A stretch of DNA of 23,314 nt. Origin: Leucogyrophana mollusca. Its lineage: Eukaryota > Basidiomycota > Agaricomycetes > Boletales. Numbering within the stretch: position 1 is the stretch's first letter; each line of letters opens with the position of its first letter. The translations under genes were made by a program, and so were the position numbers. Under the pieces are notes generated by a model that saw only the letters and a program-made list of their open reading frames with translations, made no database searches and was not told the DNA's origin. The stretch spans positions 1 through 23,314 of the forward strand of contig MU266678.1 in the NCBI GenBank assembly GCA_021014945.1, written 5' to 3'. Positions 1 through 12,331 of the stretch are shown here, in pieces.

Positions 1-910
1 CTGTTCACATCCAAAAAACACGGCGATCTGCCCGTCAAACGTGAGGCCGTCTGTTTCATACTCGCGCATAATAAAATATAACTCGGCCTTTTACATCTCT
101 AAGTAACGTCTCGGGGACACGCCCCGAAATCGTCCTCCCGCGCCGACACTCGCCGTTCACAGTCCCCGCGCCCCGCGTTCGCGTCCTTCCAAGTCACAGC
201 CCGGTGCCGGCACCGCACCAGCCCATACGATCAATATCGCCGACAAGCTATCTTGAAATGCCAAACTGGCGGTGCGTAGATCCAAGCTCACACTTTCATA
301 TGTGATCTCACTGCGCTATCGAGGGGGACTTTGACGGCCCAGGACGAACGAACGACGGGATAGTTGGGGCTCCACTACGGCACCGATTCCCACTGCAGGA
401 CGCGGACACGGGAGCCCCAGGCCCCATCCCCTTCACCTCGAAGTGTCTCCCACACAGCCGGCCTGTGTTATCATCTTGCGTGGCCTTTTCGTCAGCGTCC
501 CAAAAGCGTTGGCGCAACCATCTCGGAAGTCCATCCCACAATCCGCCCGATAGATCTACAGAGTTCGAAAACTGTCGATCAACCTTATCTAAACAGTAGT
601 TCACCGCTAATTACTAGACAGCCTACAGTATCAACGCTACTGCATATCTATGTACGCTACCAGTAACCCACATCTCAAGGACCGGAGTGCCTGCCGATTA
701 ATTCAATGTTGGTGAGCTCGCGAGCTTACATAACGTAGCACGCGAACGTCTGTTTACGTTCGACAAGGCGCCCCTCAAGGCGACCTCTTACTACCTTCAC
801 GCACAAGCCTTGGCGACTTTGACCAGCCCACAATATCAATGGTGCCCTGGCACCGGTTCCGGCACTCGCAATTTGGGGTCATATATCTGATTTTTGTCCT
901 ATTCACCTTA
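1..910. other. Non-genic left flank of the Plavaka transposase gene
   Basis: I see no gene I can support here. Short open frames occur on both strands (about 98-100 codons at 308-666), but they overlap each other, resemble nothing I recognise and lack a credible splice continuation. The stretch just before the transposase start (about 870-910) is T-rich and would be 5' untranslated sequence. If the transposon is complete, its left terminal inverted repeat should lie in this segment or further left; I could not find a convincing one. Confidence 0.5.
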
Positions 911-3900
911 ATGGCGCTCCCTCTTGCGTGCGGCGGGGCCTCCTGCGATCGGAAATACAGCGACCAGCGGGGACTCACCAAACATCGACAAGTCTGCGCT
1001 TCTTACCGCAAAACCACCGCCGCAGCGGCAGTCAAACGCCAGGAGCGAGCGAGAGAAGCGCTGGCGCTTAAGAGGGAACATTCGCGATCAAAACTCAATC
1101 TGGTGAAGCAGCTATCACTGATTCCTGCGGCATTCTACTTTGTAGCTAATGATACAAACTATTAGAGACCTGCCTCCCCCAGTCATCCCGGAAACTTGGG
1201 CGCAGGCGTAGCGCTGGACACGGGTCCAGGTCACGGCGTTGTGGACGCCGCAGAACCCAGTTCCGATCCAATGGATGTTGACAAAGCCTCTACCAGTGCA
1301 GAGGATCCGTCAACTACGAGCCAAATTACGGGCAGCGGTATCTCATCTGCAGGGATATCTTTGACCACTGGCGACCGTCAGCAAGAGAACGACTCGGGAT
1401 TTATGCGCGGGGCTGGGGAGGCTTCTGGTGATGCAGCATTTCCGAGTGGAACTGGTCCTGGTAAGCTCCGGTTTTGCCAAAATTTTCAAGTTGCTAAGCT
1501 TCTTCAAGCGAATCAACGACCTCGACGAACCATTCGGTTGCCTCGGCGATTCAGAGATGTGGTACCACCTGATCTGCCTGGGTCCCAGATCCCCGATCAG
1601 CCCGCACCGCCGAGTTTGATCCGCCGGGTCATTCTCCACGTACGAGACACCATGCGTACGATCGTCGACGTGTTTGGCACACTACGGGAATACCCGCATC
1701 GCCCCTCCTTTGAACCTGATGCCTTCGTACCGAAAGGGCAACTATCTATCTCATCCCTTCCTCTGTCCGGAGAAGACCTGGGCCACTCAACCACTCATCC
1801 TTCGACGGCCCCTCCTCCACACCCTTTCCCGAATATGACGGTTTATCGACTCATGCAGTGGATGAATTCGGGGAGTAAACACAAATCCGAAGGAGAGGTA
1901 ACACGGTTAGTCAACGACGTCTTACTGGCAGAGGACTTCGATACATCCCATCTTGAGGATTTTAACTCCCGGCGATATCTCAAGCTCCTCAATAGTCCTC
2001 ACGCGGCTACCACTGGTGCATCATGTCAGAACATGCCCCCGTTCCCCGACGACTGGAAGGAAGAAACTGTCAATATACAGATACCGACTAGAACTAGGGA
2101 TCCTTCTGGGCTCGGTGAAACATTCACTGTCCCCGGATTCCACTTCCGCCCGCTAGTCGAGGTCATTCGAGCAGCGTTCACGGAAGTCCAAGCCAAGGCG
2201 TTCCATCTATCACCATTCAAGCGCATCTGGAAGAACCCCATCGACGGGAAGGAGCAGCGCATATTCGATGAGCTATATACGTCTGATGCATGGCTCGACG
2301 CGCACAACCAGCTCCAGAAACAGCCTCCCGAGCGAGGTTGTAAGCTAGAGCGGGTCGTTGCAGGGCTTATGCTATTTTCGGACGCTACGCACCTGGCTGA
2401 CTTTGGGACGGCCAAAGCATGGCCGCTGTACTTGTATTTCGGTAACTTATCCAAGTACGCTCGATCGTCGCCCAACTCCGGGGCGTGCCACCTAGTGGGA
2501 TTTTTGCCTTCGGTCTGTGATTGGATTCCATGTCTCGTTGGCCTTACTGACTTCAGCTTTACTTAGCTTCCGGACAGAATCGGGGAGGTCTTTTGTGGCT
2601 TGAGTCAAATATCGAAGAAAGCGCTCTCGGCTTTGAAGACGCACTGCCGACGAGAGCTTTTTCACGCATGCTGGAGTAGGATGCTCGACGATGATTTTCT
2701 GGAGGCCTATCGCCATGGGATCGTCCTTCGATGCGCCGACGGAGTTTTGAGACGAGTTTTTCCTCGCCTGTTCACATACTCTGCGGACTATCCGGAGAAG
2801 TGAGTTGTACAACCCTGCTACTCGGCCGGGATGTCTGATATTTCGTTCCAGGATTCTCATCGCCACAATAAAAGACATGGGCCGCTGCCCGTGTCCGCGA
2901 TGCTGTACGCTAAAGTCGCTCGTGGATAATGTTGGCCTGCTCAGGGATATGCGATCGCGCTTGGACCAATGTCGACGATACTCGCTGGAGATGATCCAAA
3001 GGGCTCGTTCGTTTATCTACCGATCTGGATATGCTCTGGACGGAACTGTCATCGACCGCTTCCTCAAGAGTGAATCATGGGTTCCGACGATTGTTTGTTT
3101 CCTTCCTTGTCTACCCCGCTTTCTCTTAGCTCACGCCTGGCCAGAACATATTTGCACAAAAGCTTGGTCCTCTTGGGTTGGACCCCTTCCGAATGCTTGT
3201 CGTGGATTTCATGCACGAATGCGAGTTGGGGACATGGAAAGCGCTTTTTGCGCATCTCATTCGCTTGCTCTATGCGCTTCCCCGGGGTGAACAGCATGTT
3301 GCCGAGCTCAACCGAAGGTAACAATATCATAATCGTCTAAGCAGGTACCTGACCCATTTGGTATTAGATTTAGACTGACCCCCACTTTTGGTGTCGGTGT
3401 GATTCGCCGCTTTGCAAACAACACCTCCGAAATGAAGAGACTCGCTGCAAGAGATTTCGAAGATATACTGCAGGTTGGGCCGCCCCTTACGCACGGCTTT
3501 GCCTTCTGGTGTATGCTGAAACGCTCTCACAGTGCGCAATGCCGGCGTTTGAAGGCCTTTTGCCTGAAAGACATAACGAGATCGTGCTTACCCTACTTTA
3601 TCGATTTGCGGAGTGGCACGCTTATGCCAAACTACGTCTGCACACCGAATCGACTCTGGGTCTGATGGGCAACGCCTTCACCGCACTTACGAAGCAACTC
3701 CGGAAGTTCCGGGCCCATACATGTAGTGCATATAACATGGTGGAATTGCCTAGGGAGAAAAATGCTCGGGCGCGGAGGAAGAAAAGTGGGAAAGGAACGT
3801 CCAACGATTCTCCGCGATTGAAGAAATTCAATATGAACACCTACAAATTTCATGCCCTCGGAGACTACGTACAAACGATCAGGCTCTTTGGCACCACGGA

Positions 3901-5283
3901 TTCATATACCACCCAAATCGTGAGTGACCGCCGCTAGCTGGTTTGATCGAAACAACTGAGGGCCTGCGATTTAGGGAGAACTAGCCCACCGCGCTATCAA
4001 AGCATTCTATTCGCTTACCAACAAGCACAATCCAAATAGAGATCTCGCGAAGCACGAGCGCCGTCGGAGACACATGCGGCGTATCCAAGAGTCAAGCACG
4101 CCGAGTGATCTGCCATCCTGCGACGAGGAAAACTCCCTCCCTCCACCTGAACCTCGTTTGCACCACCAGGTTTCAAAGTCTCGCAACAGTCCGCGGGATA
4201 TCTATAAACTGCTGCAGTTACATGCAGGGGATCCGGCGATTGAGGTAAATCTACGACAATAGCCAATCCCCGTCGATGATCCCGGAATCTAATTTTCTTC
4301 CAGAAGTTCATCCCGAAGCTCAAAGATCACATCTTGTATCGGTTTCAAGGTCTTGATTTCGACGGCGACGAGTACGAGTTCACGGATACCCAGCGCAACA
4401 GCATATCCATCCCGAATAATGTCCTCTTCGAGTCTAAAACACTTAGGGTCAATTACACGACCTACGACCTTCGCCGCGAGGGGGATCTACTGAATTCAAG
4501 TGGCCACTGTGATGTTATGGTTCTATCCCAAGACGCGAACAACCCACACCCTTACTGGTATGCACGAATATTGAGGGTCTTTCATGTTGGCGTCCTTCAT
4601 ATCCATCCTGAAACCGGCGCCCAATCGGAACACTATATGGACATCCTCTGGGTCCGATGGTTTGGTGAGGTTCCTGGTCATCGTTCTGGCACGAAGGCAG
4701 CTCGTCTTCCCAAAGTTGGTTTCGTATCTGCAGAAGATAGCTTGGCATTTGGCTTCCTCGATCCTGCGCTGGTGATACGTGGATGTCACCTCATCCCGGC
4801 ATTCGCCGATGGGCGAACGACCGAGCTACTTCGAGAAGGGACCTCCGCGGGGCGCATGCCAGATGAGTCAGATGACTGGGCTGCTTACTACGTCAATGTG
4901 TAAGCACCCTAGCTTCTTATGTGCACTCTTAATTACTTATCTACTAACTTACTTGCAGGTTTGTTGATCGTGACATGTTTATGCGTTACGTCGACGGCGG
5001 AGGCGTTGGGCATCCCCATCAGGTTACGGCGGCAGGGGGACTTGACCCCGCGGGAATGGAATGCGACCATGCAGATCGTGATTTGACAGGTGATGCCTCG
5101 GATGAGGAGATCGAGCAGGATCGTCAAGTCGAAGATGGTGACAACATGAACTCGGACGACGACTCAGATGGCGATGACGGCGACAGCAGCGAGGATGACG
5201 ACGACGGTGATGATAGTGACGGTGACGACAGCGACGGCGGCGAGGAGGACGGCACGGATGGGGGCAACAACTTCTCGTTTTAA
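911..5283 (+). CDS. Plavaka-family transposase, 11 exons, about 1273 aa
   Basis: Predicted DDE transposase of the fungal Plavaka group (CACTA-related cut-and-paste DNA transposons). Exons: 911-1102, 1166-1460, 1509-2512, 2567-2799, 2852-3092, 3145-3317, 3368-3473, 3533-3919, 3975-4244, 4304-4899, 4959-5283, totalling 3822 nt in one frame. An N-terminal C2HC/C2H2-like finger (C-x4-C-x12-H-x3-C) is followed by a disordered linker. The core shows family blocks: FSDATHLADF with a likely catalytic Asp near residue 454, AWPLYLYFGNLSKY, YSADYPEK, CPCPRC, and VVDFMHECELG with a likely catalytic Asp near 676. The last exon encodes an Asp/Ser/Gly-rich acidic tail. ATG 911 was chosen because it sits just before the finger; the in-frame ATG at 839 would add an unlike hydrophobic stretch. 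Catalytic assignments are inferred from family knowledge. No frameshift or internal stop was seen after splicing. Confidence 0.85.
911..5283 (+). mobile_element. Plavaka DNA transposon, at least its coding core; ends undefined
   Basis: The intact spliced transposase frame marks a Plavaka element. The true element must extend beyond the coding region on both sides, but I found no matching terminal inverted repeats or target-site duplication in 1-910 or 5284-6700. The bounds given are therefore only those of the coding core. The neighbouring Prm10-like gene appears undisturbed. Confidence 0.7.
5149..5268 (+). repeat. GAC/GAT-rich low-complexity tract encoding an acidic tail
   Basis: Degenerate GAC/GAT/GGC triplets within the last transposase exon encode an Asp-rich, Ser/Gly-interrupted tail. 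It is in frame and has the composition of a slipped trinucleotide repeat. Confidence 0.75.
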
Positions 5284-7251
5284 ACGAAGCAAGATCCCAA
5301 TGCCGCCGCAGGACTAACGTAGAAAAGGACCCCTTTGTGTCCATCTTTCCTGTACAATTTACGCGTGCTGATTGATCAAATAATTGGTACTTTCGGTTGG
5401 CTTGCCAGTTGCGTGACGGGCCACCTGTGTTGAGCGTCCGAGTGGGCCCTTTAATTGGTTATCTCGCGCGCGGGGGCAAGCAAGATGTTTGATGCTAGGG
5501 TGCCACACAAAGAAATCATCTATTTGTAGTGAGTACTCGACTCAACTCCAAAGGTTCGGCTATCGATATCAACGGCGCGCAATCTATCGCGCATCTGGGA
5601 GAGCGATTAGCTGGGTATTGTAATGTGTGGCCAACGTCTATGCAGAGGCGCCAAAATAAAAGTCGTAGTGGCCGAATCTCACATTTTTTATCGCAATAGA
5701 TCATCGAATGCAAAACAACTACAGATATTCCGTCCATGGCAGCTGATATGTAATGATGTTATCAAACAGCACCAGATCGGTGGATTCTCACAAAACAATG
5801 CGGTCGAGCACAACATCTTCGTTGTACTACAAACGCCTGCTAAGCAGTTGGTAAAAACCCAAAATATGTTTTCGAGTCTATCTAACCCCCCCCGTACTGG
5901 TTGAGAGTACAACCGCAATGAAACGGGGTGGTAAACAGTTGGAATATAGAGTCATACAGGCGCGGAGTTGAAACTTACAGCTAGTGATAGCATGCTAGCA
6001 CCCGATCCGTGATGCCGAGTGGATTCAAGTTGAGGTAAGTAAGCTTGCAGCGGGATGTCATCAGGGCAGAATTCGGCGATAAGGCGGGCCCGATAAGGTT
6101 TTCGGTGTTGCATGCAGGGACGCCGCAGGTCAAATGTCTACGTCCACGATGCTCCATCCCGTTGTGTGCTCCTCTGCTGACGGTCCTGGTGATTATCGAT
6201 TAGGCACGGCCGCAGCCACAGTGCGTATCGAAGGCGGAAGATCGAAGGTGAAAATTTTCATGCTGTGACGAGATGACCGGGATGGAATGCAGGTGACGCG
6301 ATCTTCAGGTTCCAAGTTCCGAATTCACACTTGGCGATGAGTGTTTTTCACAGGTGAATACGAGTAAATGAGCCGGGTGAAGATGACAGTGCGTATCGGA
6401 CGGGGAAGATGATAAGGCCGGGAATGAGGCCCGTGGTGCGTGCGCAGCTGGGAGACGCCATGACAAGTATTTTTGGAGGACGTGTTCATGGAGTTGTGGA
6501 GTGGGCGGTGATGAATCGATAAAGGTCGAAGCTGGTCACGGTGGTACAAGGCCTATTTATGTGCCAGACGCCACCACCCTCGATTTCACCGAAAGATGGC
6601 GAGCTCCACAGTTGCAGCCAATCCTTTCAGCTAACGAACGCTAGAAGCTGAGCTCGCGTGTCGGCCAAGTCGGACTATGGACTGCGGACGACGAGCAACG
6701 CCGTTGCGAAGACGGTTTATCCATTTAAGGCAGGCGGGCGTCCCAATGGGGCAGGTAGTATTGACGTCAAGCTGCTCCACGTGGGAGAGGAACTGCTAAT
6801 TTGGGACTGCAGTTGTTCTAATTAGACCTGCATTCTATGCACGAGTATAACCGGAGGACAGTCATAAGTGAGTAAAAGCATCCCTGGTGCGCTTCAACTC
6901 GCTCCCTTGGCGAACAGGTAAGCTACTGCAATTTTTCAGTCCGTCGCGTCGCTTGCTTATCGTCCACTCAGCCAGTCCTCGCCATGATGCTCTAACACGC
7001 AATTTCTGGAATCTGGAACTCCAACTTCCCACTTCGCCGCGTCCCTTCGACGCCGGAATAGAATCTGCAATCTGCCATCTCAGCGAGGCGTCCATTCCGT
7101 CCATTCTCCTTCCCGAAGATCTACGAGTATCCACCTCAACCCTGTCTCAAAACCGTAATCTTATCACCCAACACCAAGGTCTGTACTATACTTCTACTCT
7201 CCCTTCACAGCACTGACACCACTCACCCCACCCCACCCACCCTTTCACGCG
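5284..7251. other. Intergenic region between the transposase and the Prm10-like gene
   Basis: No gene is supported across about 2 kb. The left part should contain the 3' untranslated region and right end of the Plavaka element. The right part should be the promoter and leader of the Prm10-like gene; an open frame at 6887-7216 has no recognisable similarity and probably lies in the leader. GATAAGG occurs at about 6079 and 6093, with a third GATAAGG near 6409, and a 13-bp word (ACAGTGCGTATCG) occurs at 6218 and 6386. Just before the start codon the plus strand is C-rich. Confidence 0.5.
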
Positions 7252-10200
7252 ATGACCCATTCTCACCACGCGATGCCCCCACCTCCCTACCGGTCTCCCC
7301 AACCTACTCCTCGCTCGCCCCAACCTACCTACCGCTCACCACAACCTGCCCACCGTGCTCTCACAATGCCCATCAGCATCATGACCTCCCGCGACCCAAA
7401 TAACCGCAGCTCAACAATGTCAACACGCGAAACACCGCCATTTGTCGACGACGGCAGACCACCCGGCGGTACTGCCCGCTCGGCTGGTGCGCGTACTCCA
7501 CGCAGAGTGCAGTGGGCCTCCAGCGGCGACGTACATGTCAACTCGCACCCGCTCGCTACAGACGTCAACGTCGACCCGCTTGCTAACGACGTACACGTCC
7601 ACCCCGCAGAGTCTACCCACGCTCTCGACGAGCTGGCACTTGATGTGAGTTGTGCTTTTGGTTTTTTCTTTACTTCATTTGTCGCTTTCCTTGCCAAATT
7701 CGTCGGGATCCTCTGCCATGATCCTTTCGTTTCGTCATGATTTCCTCTCACTTCTTGTGCCACTTCTTCCGTTCCGCGGCGAGAACGCACGCAGATACAA
7801 TTGAGTCAGCGGCGCTTCCGCCGCGGCCCCCCCTTCCCTTCTCTGCCCACGTCCGTTTCTCTCTGCTTCTATACCCCCGTCTTCTCTTTGGACGTAGGTT
7901 TGCATCGCGTCTGTCGTATACATCAAGAGAATCGTTTTCTCTGTACTGACGCATTCGGTTGGCTCTCGTGATCCGTGCTCTAACTTTTTGTATCTTCTAC
8001 GCCATCGGGATTTCTTTTTTTTGCATCTGCACCTCTTACCATCCTCCCTCTGCTATAGAACTCTAGTCAATCTCCTATCTCCTCTTTCTTTCGTTTCATG
8101 TCGTTTCGCTTGATTTTTCCACCGCATCCCTTTCCTCATGAATGCCACAAACAAGATGAGATAAGCGAACTAACCGACCCCTCAGCCAAACGCATTCGAA
8201 ACACTCAAAGACGCCCTCGAACGCCACCGCTCCTCGTCAACCTCCCCCAACCCCATCCAGGTAACCCAACACACTAGCCTCCCGCCGCTGACCATCCCTC
8301 CCGCGGCGGTCCAACGAAATGGCTCGACATCGCGTGCCCGTCCGACTACGATCCCCAACTTCCCTCCCCCCGCGATCATCTCTGCTCCCCCTCCCACCAA
8401 CGCAACCCAGCAGGTCCAGAACCCCTTCGTGTCGACGCACTCCTCTCCCACATCCCCATCCCACATCACCCCCATCTCCCCGACACGCACCATAACATCC
8501 CCGACCCCAACCACCGCGACCACCTCTCCCACCTCGAGCTCCCCGTTCCTCCCCGTCCCGGCTGCGACTCACAACGTGCCCGGTGAGAACTACATAGACC
8601 CGAATGAGCGTGCGGGGTTACCCCGAAGCGTTGGTGGCGGGAATCCGTTTGAGGACGGCGGGGAAGGGGCTGGGCTGGGCAGGTTGGGAACAGTGTTAAG
8701 AAGGAATGGAACGAAGGGGAGAGGCCAGGGCCAAGGTGGGGGTAAGGACGCTGAGAGGGAGAGAGAGAAGCACAGCGAGGCGTACGCGGCGCACGAAGCG
8801 GGGCGCGTCGTGCGTTCGCATACTGTGCGGCGGTGGGGGTGGCTCTATCGTCCCAAGTCGCAAGACCCGTCCGCGCGGGATAAGGACAGAGAGAGGGAGA
8901 AACGGAGGGAGAAGCGGCGCGCGAGGCAGGCGTCTGGCTCGGAGTGGGAGACCGCGGACGAGAAAGAGAAGAGAGAAGACGGGCCTTCGAGCAAGCTCAA
9001 CACCACCCACGCCCCCGCAAAGCCCAAGACAAAACACTCGTGGCATGCCTGGCACCGGCCCTACTCCCACTCCCACTCGCCGCACACCCCGTCAACCTAC
9101 ACAAACTCCCCCGACTCGGATTACGACCCCGAGGCCGCGCCGTCTTCTGCGCCGCCGCCTCCAACGGGCGTGTTGAGCGCGCTCCTGGCGCTGTATGGCC
9201 ACGAGCACCATGAGGAGGGGAGTATCAGCGGGGCGAGCACGCCTGCGCGGCTTAGTTTGAGCGGGGACGGTGGAGGTGTGGGGGATGATAGTGGGGACGA
9301 ACTGGGTGCACCGGAGAGGCCTTGGATTGCGCGAGAGAGAGGGGGTAGAGATAAGGACAGGAAGGGTGGGAAAGATAAGAAGTCGAAATCGAAGTCGAAC
9401 AAGGGGACGTCTGAGAGTGAGGGAGAGAAGGAGGGGCGAACTATCGGACGAACACTGAAAGCAGGCTCTGAATCCGCCTCCTCTCTCCTCTCCTCGCTCA
9501 TCCCCGCACACCACACGCGCTCCCTACCCCTTCCTTCCATCCCTCACCCATCTCTCCCCCACCCTTCCCTGCCTCATCCATCTATCAACCTAAACTTACC
9601 GCACTTGACGCACTCCAGCGGCTCCCGACCCCCGAAAAGCACCTCTTCCGCAGGCGTGCTTGGCCCGCTCATCGCGAGTGCGGGGAGCCTCGGAGGCGCT
9701 GCCGCCCCTACGCAGAGCACCCTCGCGCCGAACTTGACTCGGCCCGGGTATGGACTTGTGAGGTATTCGATGGACGAGGTACCGAGGGTGCAAGACGGGC
9801 CGTCGGAGGCCGGAAACGCCCAAGGACGCGCAGCGCATGCGCAAACACCACACTCGCATGGACACGGAGCGCACCATCCACATGCACCGCCGACAGTCCA
9901 CCACCCACCCCGCCGCGTGCGGAGCACGCAGTTCGATTTTGCGCATGAGAAGCTGGAGGAGGTGAGCCCCGAGCGTGAACGTGAGCATGACCACGCGCAT
10001 GAGGACGAGGCGAAGACCGAGTCTCCGGATACGCTGGGTGCTTCGACCTCGCTTGTCGATGCGTCCAACAAGTCTTCGCCTGTGACTACCAGCGCGTCGC
10101 CTGCCACAACCAACGCATCGCCTGCCACCATAATTGCGTCGCCCATTATTACTGACGCGTCGAACAAGTCCTCGCCAGCTGATACTCTAGGAGGGCTGAA

Positions 10201-12331
10201 ACCAGGGGCGCGTGCACCCGGGGTCGCGACCCCAGGTGGAGGACGAAAGCGATGGAGTGGCGTCCTGCGCGACCTCCCACACCCCTCGGCCCATTTCAAA
10301 GGCTTCTCGTTGTCATTGCCCGGCACGCCGTATGGGGCTGCGAAAAGCGGGACTGGGAGCACGAAGGGGACGCCATACTCGAGCACGGGGGAGCTTGTTG
10401 GTACGGGCGGGTCGGGAGTGGGGGAGATGGGGGAGAATTTGAAGAAGGACTACTTTGATTTGAAGTGGTTGGAGAGGAAGCAAGATGAGGACAGGGAGAA
10501 GGAGAGGAAGGAAAGGAAGGAGCGGGAGCGAGAGAAAGAGAAGGAGAAGAGGAGGAAGAGGAAGAAGGCGGAGGTTTACGTGCGTTTTATCCTACCTTCC
10601 TATCCACATTCCAATCTGCCCTTACTGATCCGTGGCTCCTCACAGATCACACGCCACGTAGCTGCCATCCTCCAGCGCCAAGAATTCATCCTCAAGCTCG
10701 CTCGAGCGATGATGATGTTCGGCGGTCCATCGCACAGGCTCACAGCGCAGATTCAGAGCACGGCGCGTGTGCTGGACGTCGAGCTCAGTTGCATGTACCT
10801 CCCCGACGTGATGCTTATCTCGTTTGAGGACAGTGCGACTGGGACGAGTAACGTCAAGTTCATACGGCAGGGGAGTGTACTGGACTTGGGCAAGTTGAGC
10901 GATGCTCATGGGCTGTATTGGGATGTGCGTATATCTTCCTGTCTTTAACCTTTCTTGCTGGCAGAGCTAACGAATCTCTGCACGACGCTTTGTAGGTCAT
11001 CCACGACCGCATGTCTGTCTCCGCAGCGTCTACATCCCTCGACGAGCTCATGCGCAAGAAACCGCTGTATACGCTCCCACAGCTCATCGTTATCGGGGGA
11101 ATGTGCTCTGCTTCCATCTGTTCTGTCAGCTTTGCGGGAAGCTTCATCGACTGCCTGATATCTGCGCCCCTTGGTGCGCTGCTCGTCGCCGTTCAGCTTC
11201 TGAGTGTACGCAACGAGCTTTATGGTAATGTTTTCGAGTGAGTCGTGTCGCTTTTCTGTGGGACGGGATGGCTAGTTGATGTGCGGGATGCAGGATCACG
11301 ATTGCGACGTTGCTGAGTTTCTTGTCTGCCGCGCTCGCTTCGTCACATCATTTTTGTTATTCTGCTGTAGCTTCCAGCTCAGTCGTGCTTATTCTTCCTG
11401 TACGTGACCCCTGTCATTCCCCTGACCGTTTCGCTAACGCTTTCACCACAGGGTTTCATCGTCCTCTGCGGCTCGCTCGAGCTGTCAAGCCGCTCACTCG
11501 TTGCTGGTGCTGTTCGCCTCTGCTTCGCACTCATGTACTCCCTCTTTCTCGGCTTCGGTCTCGCCATTGGCGCCGAACTTTATCAGAAGATGCTTGGGGA
11601 GACCGTGATAGGCGCCACAGACTACACATGCCGGGATAGTCACGATCCTGCGGGCCCCTGGTGGCAGCGCACCCCGAGCTTGTATTGGGCGTTTTTGACG
11701 GTGCCGATGTATAGTTTGTTTTTGAGCTTGAGGAATCAGGCGCCGTATGATCGGAAGGAAATGGTGAGTTTTTGGTATGACCTTGCTGGGACGAGACTAA
11801 TGGCGCTGATTATTCCGTTGGGTAAATAGCTCTTGCTTGTTGTGATTTCGAGCATTGGATGGGTCACAAACCATTTCACGAGCATCAAGTTCCCGAATCA
11901 GAGTGATATCAGCGCTGCGGTTGGGTGGGTTTTCTTTTCTATTGTTTTTGGGCTGGCGTGACTGAAGTAACATTTGATAGTGCTTTCGCAGTCGGGTTCG
12001 TGTCCAATATGTATGGGCGCTTCTTTAACGGAAACGCCTTCGTCGTCATGGTAGGGTGTCCCTTCCTATGCCAGTCCCTCGCCAGTGCTAATCACTGGCG
12101 TAGATAACCGGCATCCTCTTCCAACTCCCTTCCGGCCTAGGCAACGGCGGTCTTCTCAACTTCGTCTCAGATCAAACCTCTGGTTCGGCATCGTCGTACT
12201 CAAGCGGGTTCCAAACGGCTTTGCAGCTTATATCGGTGTCGATTGGGCTCACGGTTGGTCTCGGGATATCCCTCGTTGTGGTACACCCCGTGCAGAGTAG
12301 GAGGAGGGCTGGGGGACTGTTTAGCCTGTAG
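7252..12331 (+). CDS. PRM10: Prm10-like ThrE/DUF1212 multipass membrane protein, 9 exons, about 1372 aa
   Basis: Resembles fungal pheromone-regulated membrane protein 10, whose membrane part belongs to the ThrE/DUF1212 family (bacterial threonine/serine exporter relatives); the substrate in fungi is not established. Exons: 7252-7644, 8186-10579, 10646-10924, 10996-11237, 11294-11399, 11452-11763, 11830-11924, 11981-12050, 12104-12331 (4119 nt). Residues 1 to about 929 are low-complexity Pro/Ser/Thr, His-Pro and Lys/Glu/Arg-rich sequence, ending in a charged helix-like stretch at about 883-927. The conserved part opens at ITRHVAAILQRQEF, then FGGPSHRL and KFIRQGSVLDLGKL, followed by about ten hydrophobic segments and LPSGLGNGGLLNF near the C-terminus. 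The two halves match the ThrE_1 and ThrE_2 arrangement. Start choice is the least certain part: ATG 7252 gives a frame that joins cleanly to exon 2. Confidence 0.85.
7645..8185 (+). other. Unusually long first intron (541 nt) of the Prm10-like gene
   Basis: Begins GTGAGT directly after the LALD codons and ends CTCAG before PNAFETL. All other introns recognised in this window are about 48-68 nt (71 at most), so this one is roughly ten times longer. It is strongly pyrimidine-rich on the plus strand. I see no conserved exon in it. It could hold a second promoter or regulatory sequence, but nothing in it proves that. Confidence 0.7.

Noticed and set aside
308..666. Overlapping open frames on both strands near the left end
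   Set aside because: Mutually overlapping, compositionally biased, no domain or splice partner; likely chance.
839..910. Earlier in-frame ATG for the transposase
   Set aside because: It would add a hydrophobic leader unlike a transposase; ATG 911 directly precedes the zinc finger. It cannot be fully excluded.
1163..1165. Stop codon between the zinc-finger part and the transposase core as evidence of a broken element
   Set aside because: It is the TAG of an intron acceptor: GTGAAG at 1103, CTAAT branch site at about 1145-1149 and TAG at 1163-1165 give a 63-nt intron with frame preserved.
373..5670. CACTACG at 373-379 and its reverse complement CGTAGTG at 5664-5670 as Plavaka terminal repeats
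   Set aside because: Only seven bases match, similarity stops immediately inside, and the flanking triplets (CTC and GCC) are not a target-site duplication.
9574..10386. 270-codon open frame on the minus strand
   Set aside because: Antisense shadow of the GC-rich low-complexity exon 2 of the Prm10-like gene; no domain and highly biased composition.
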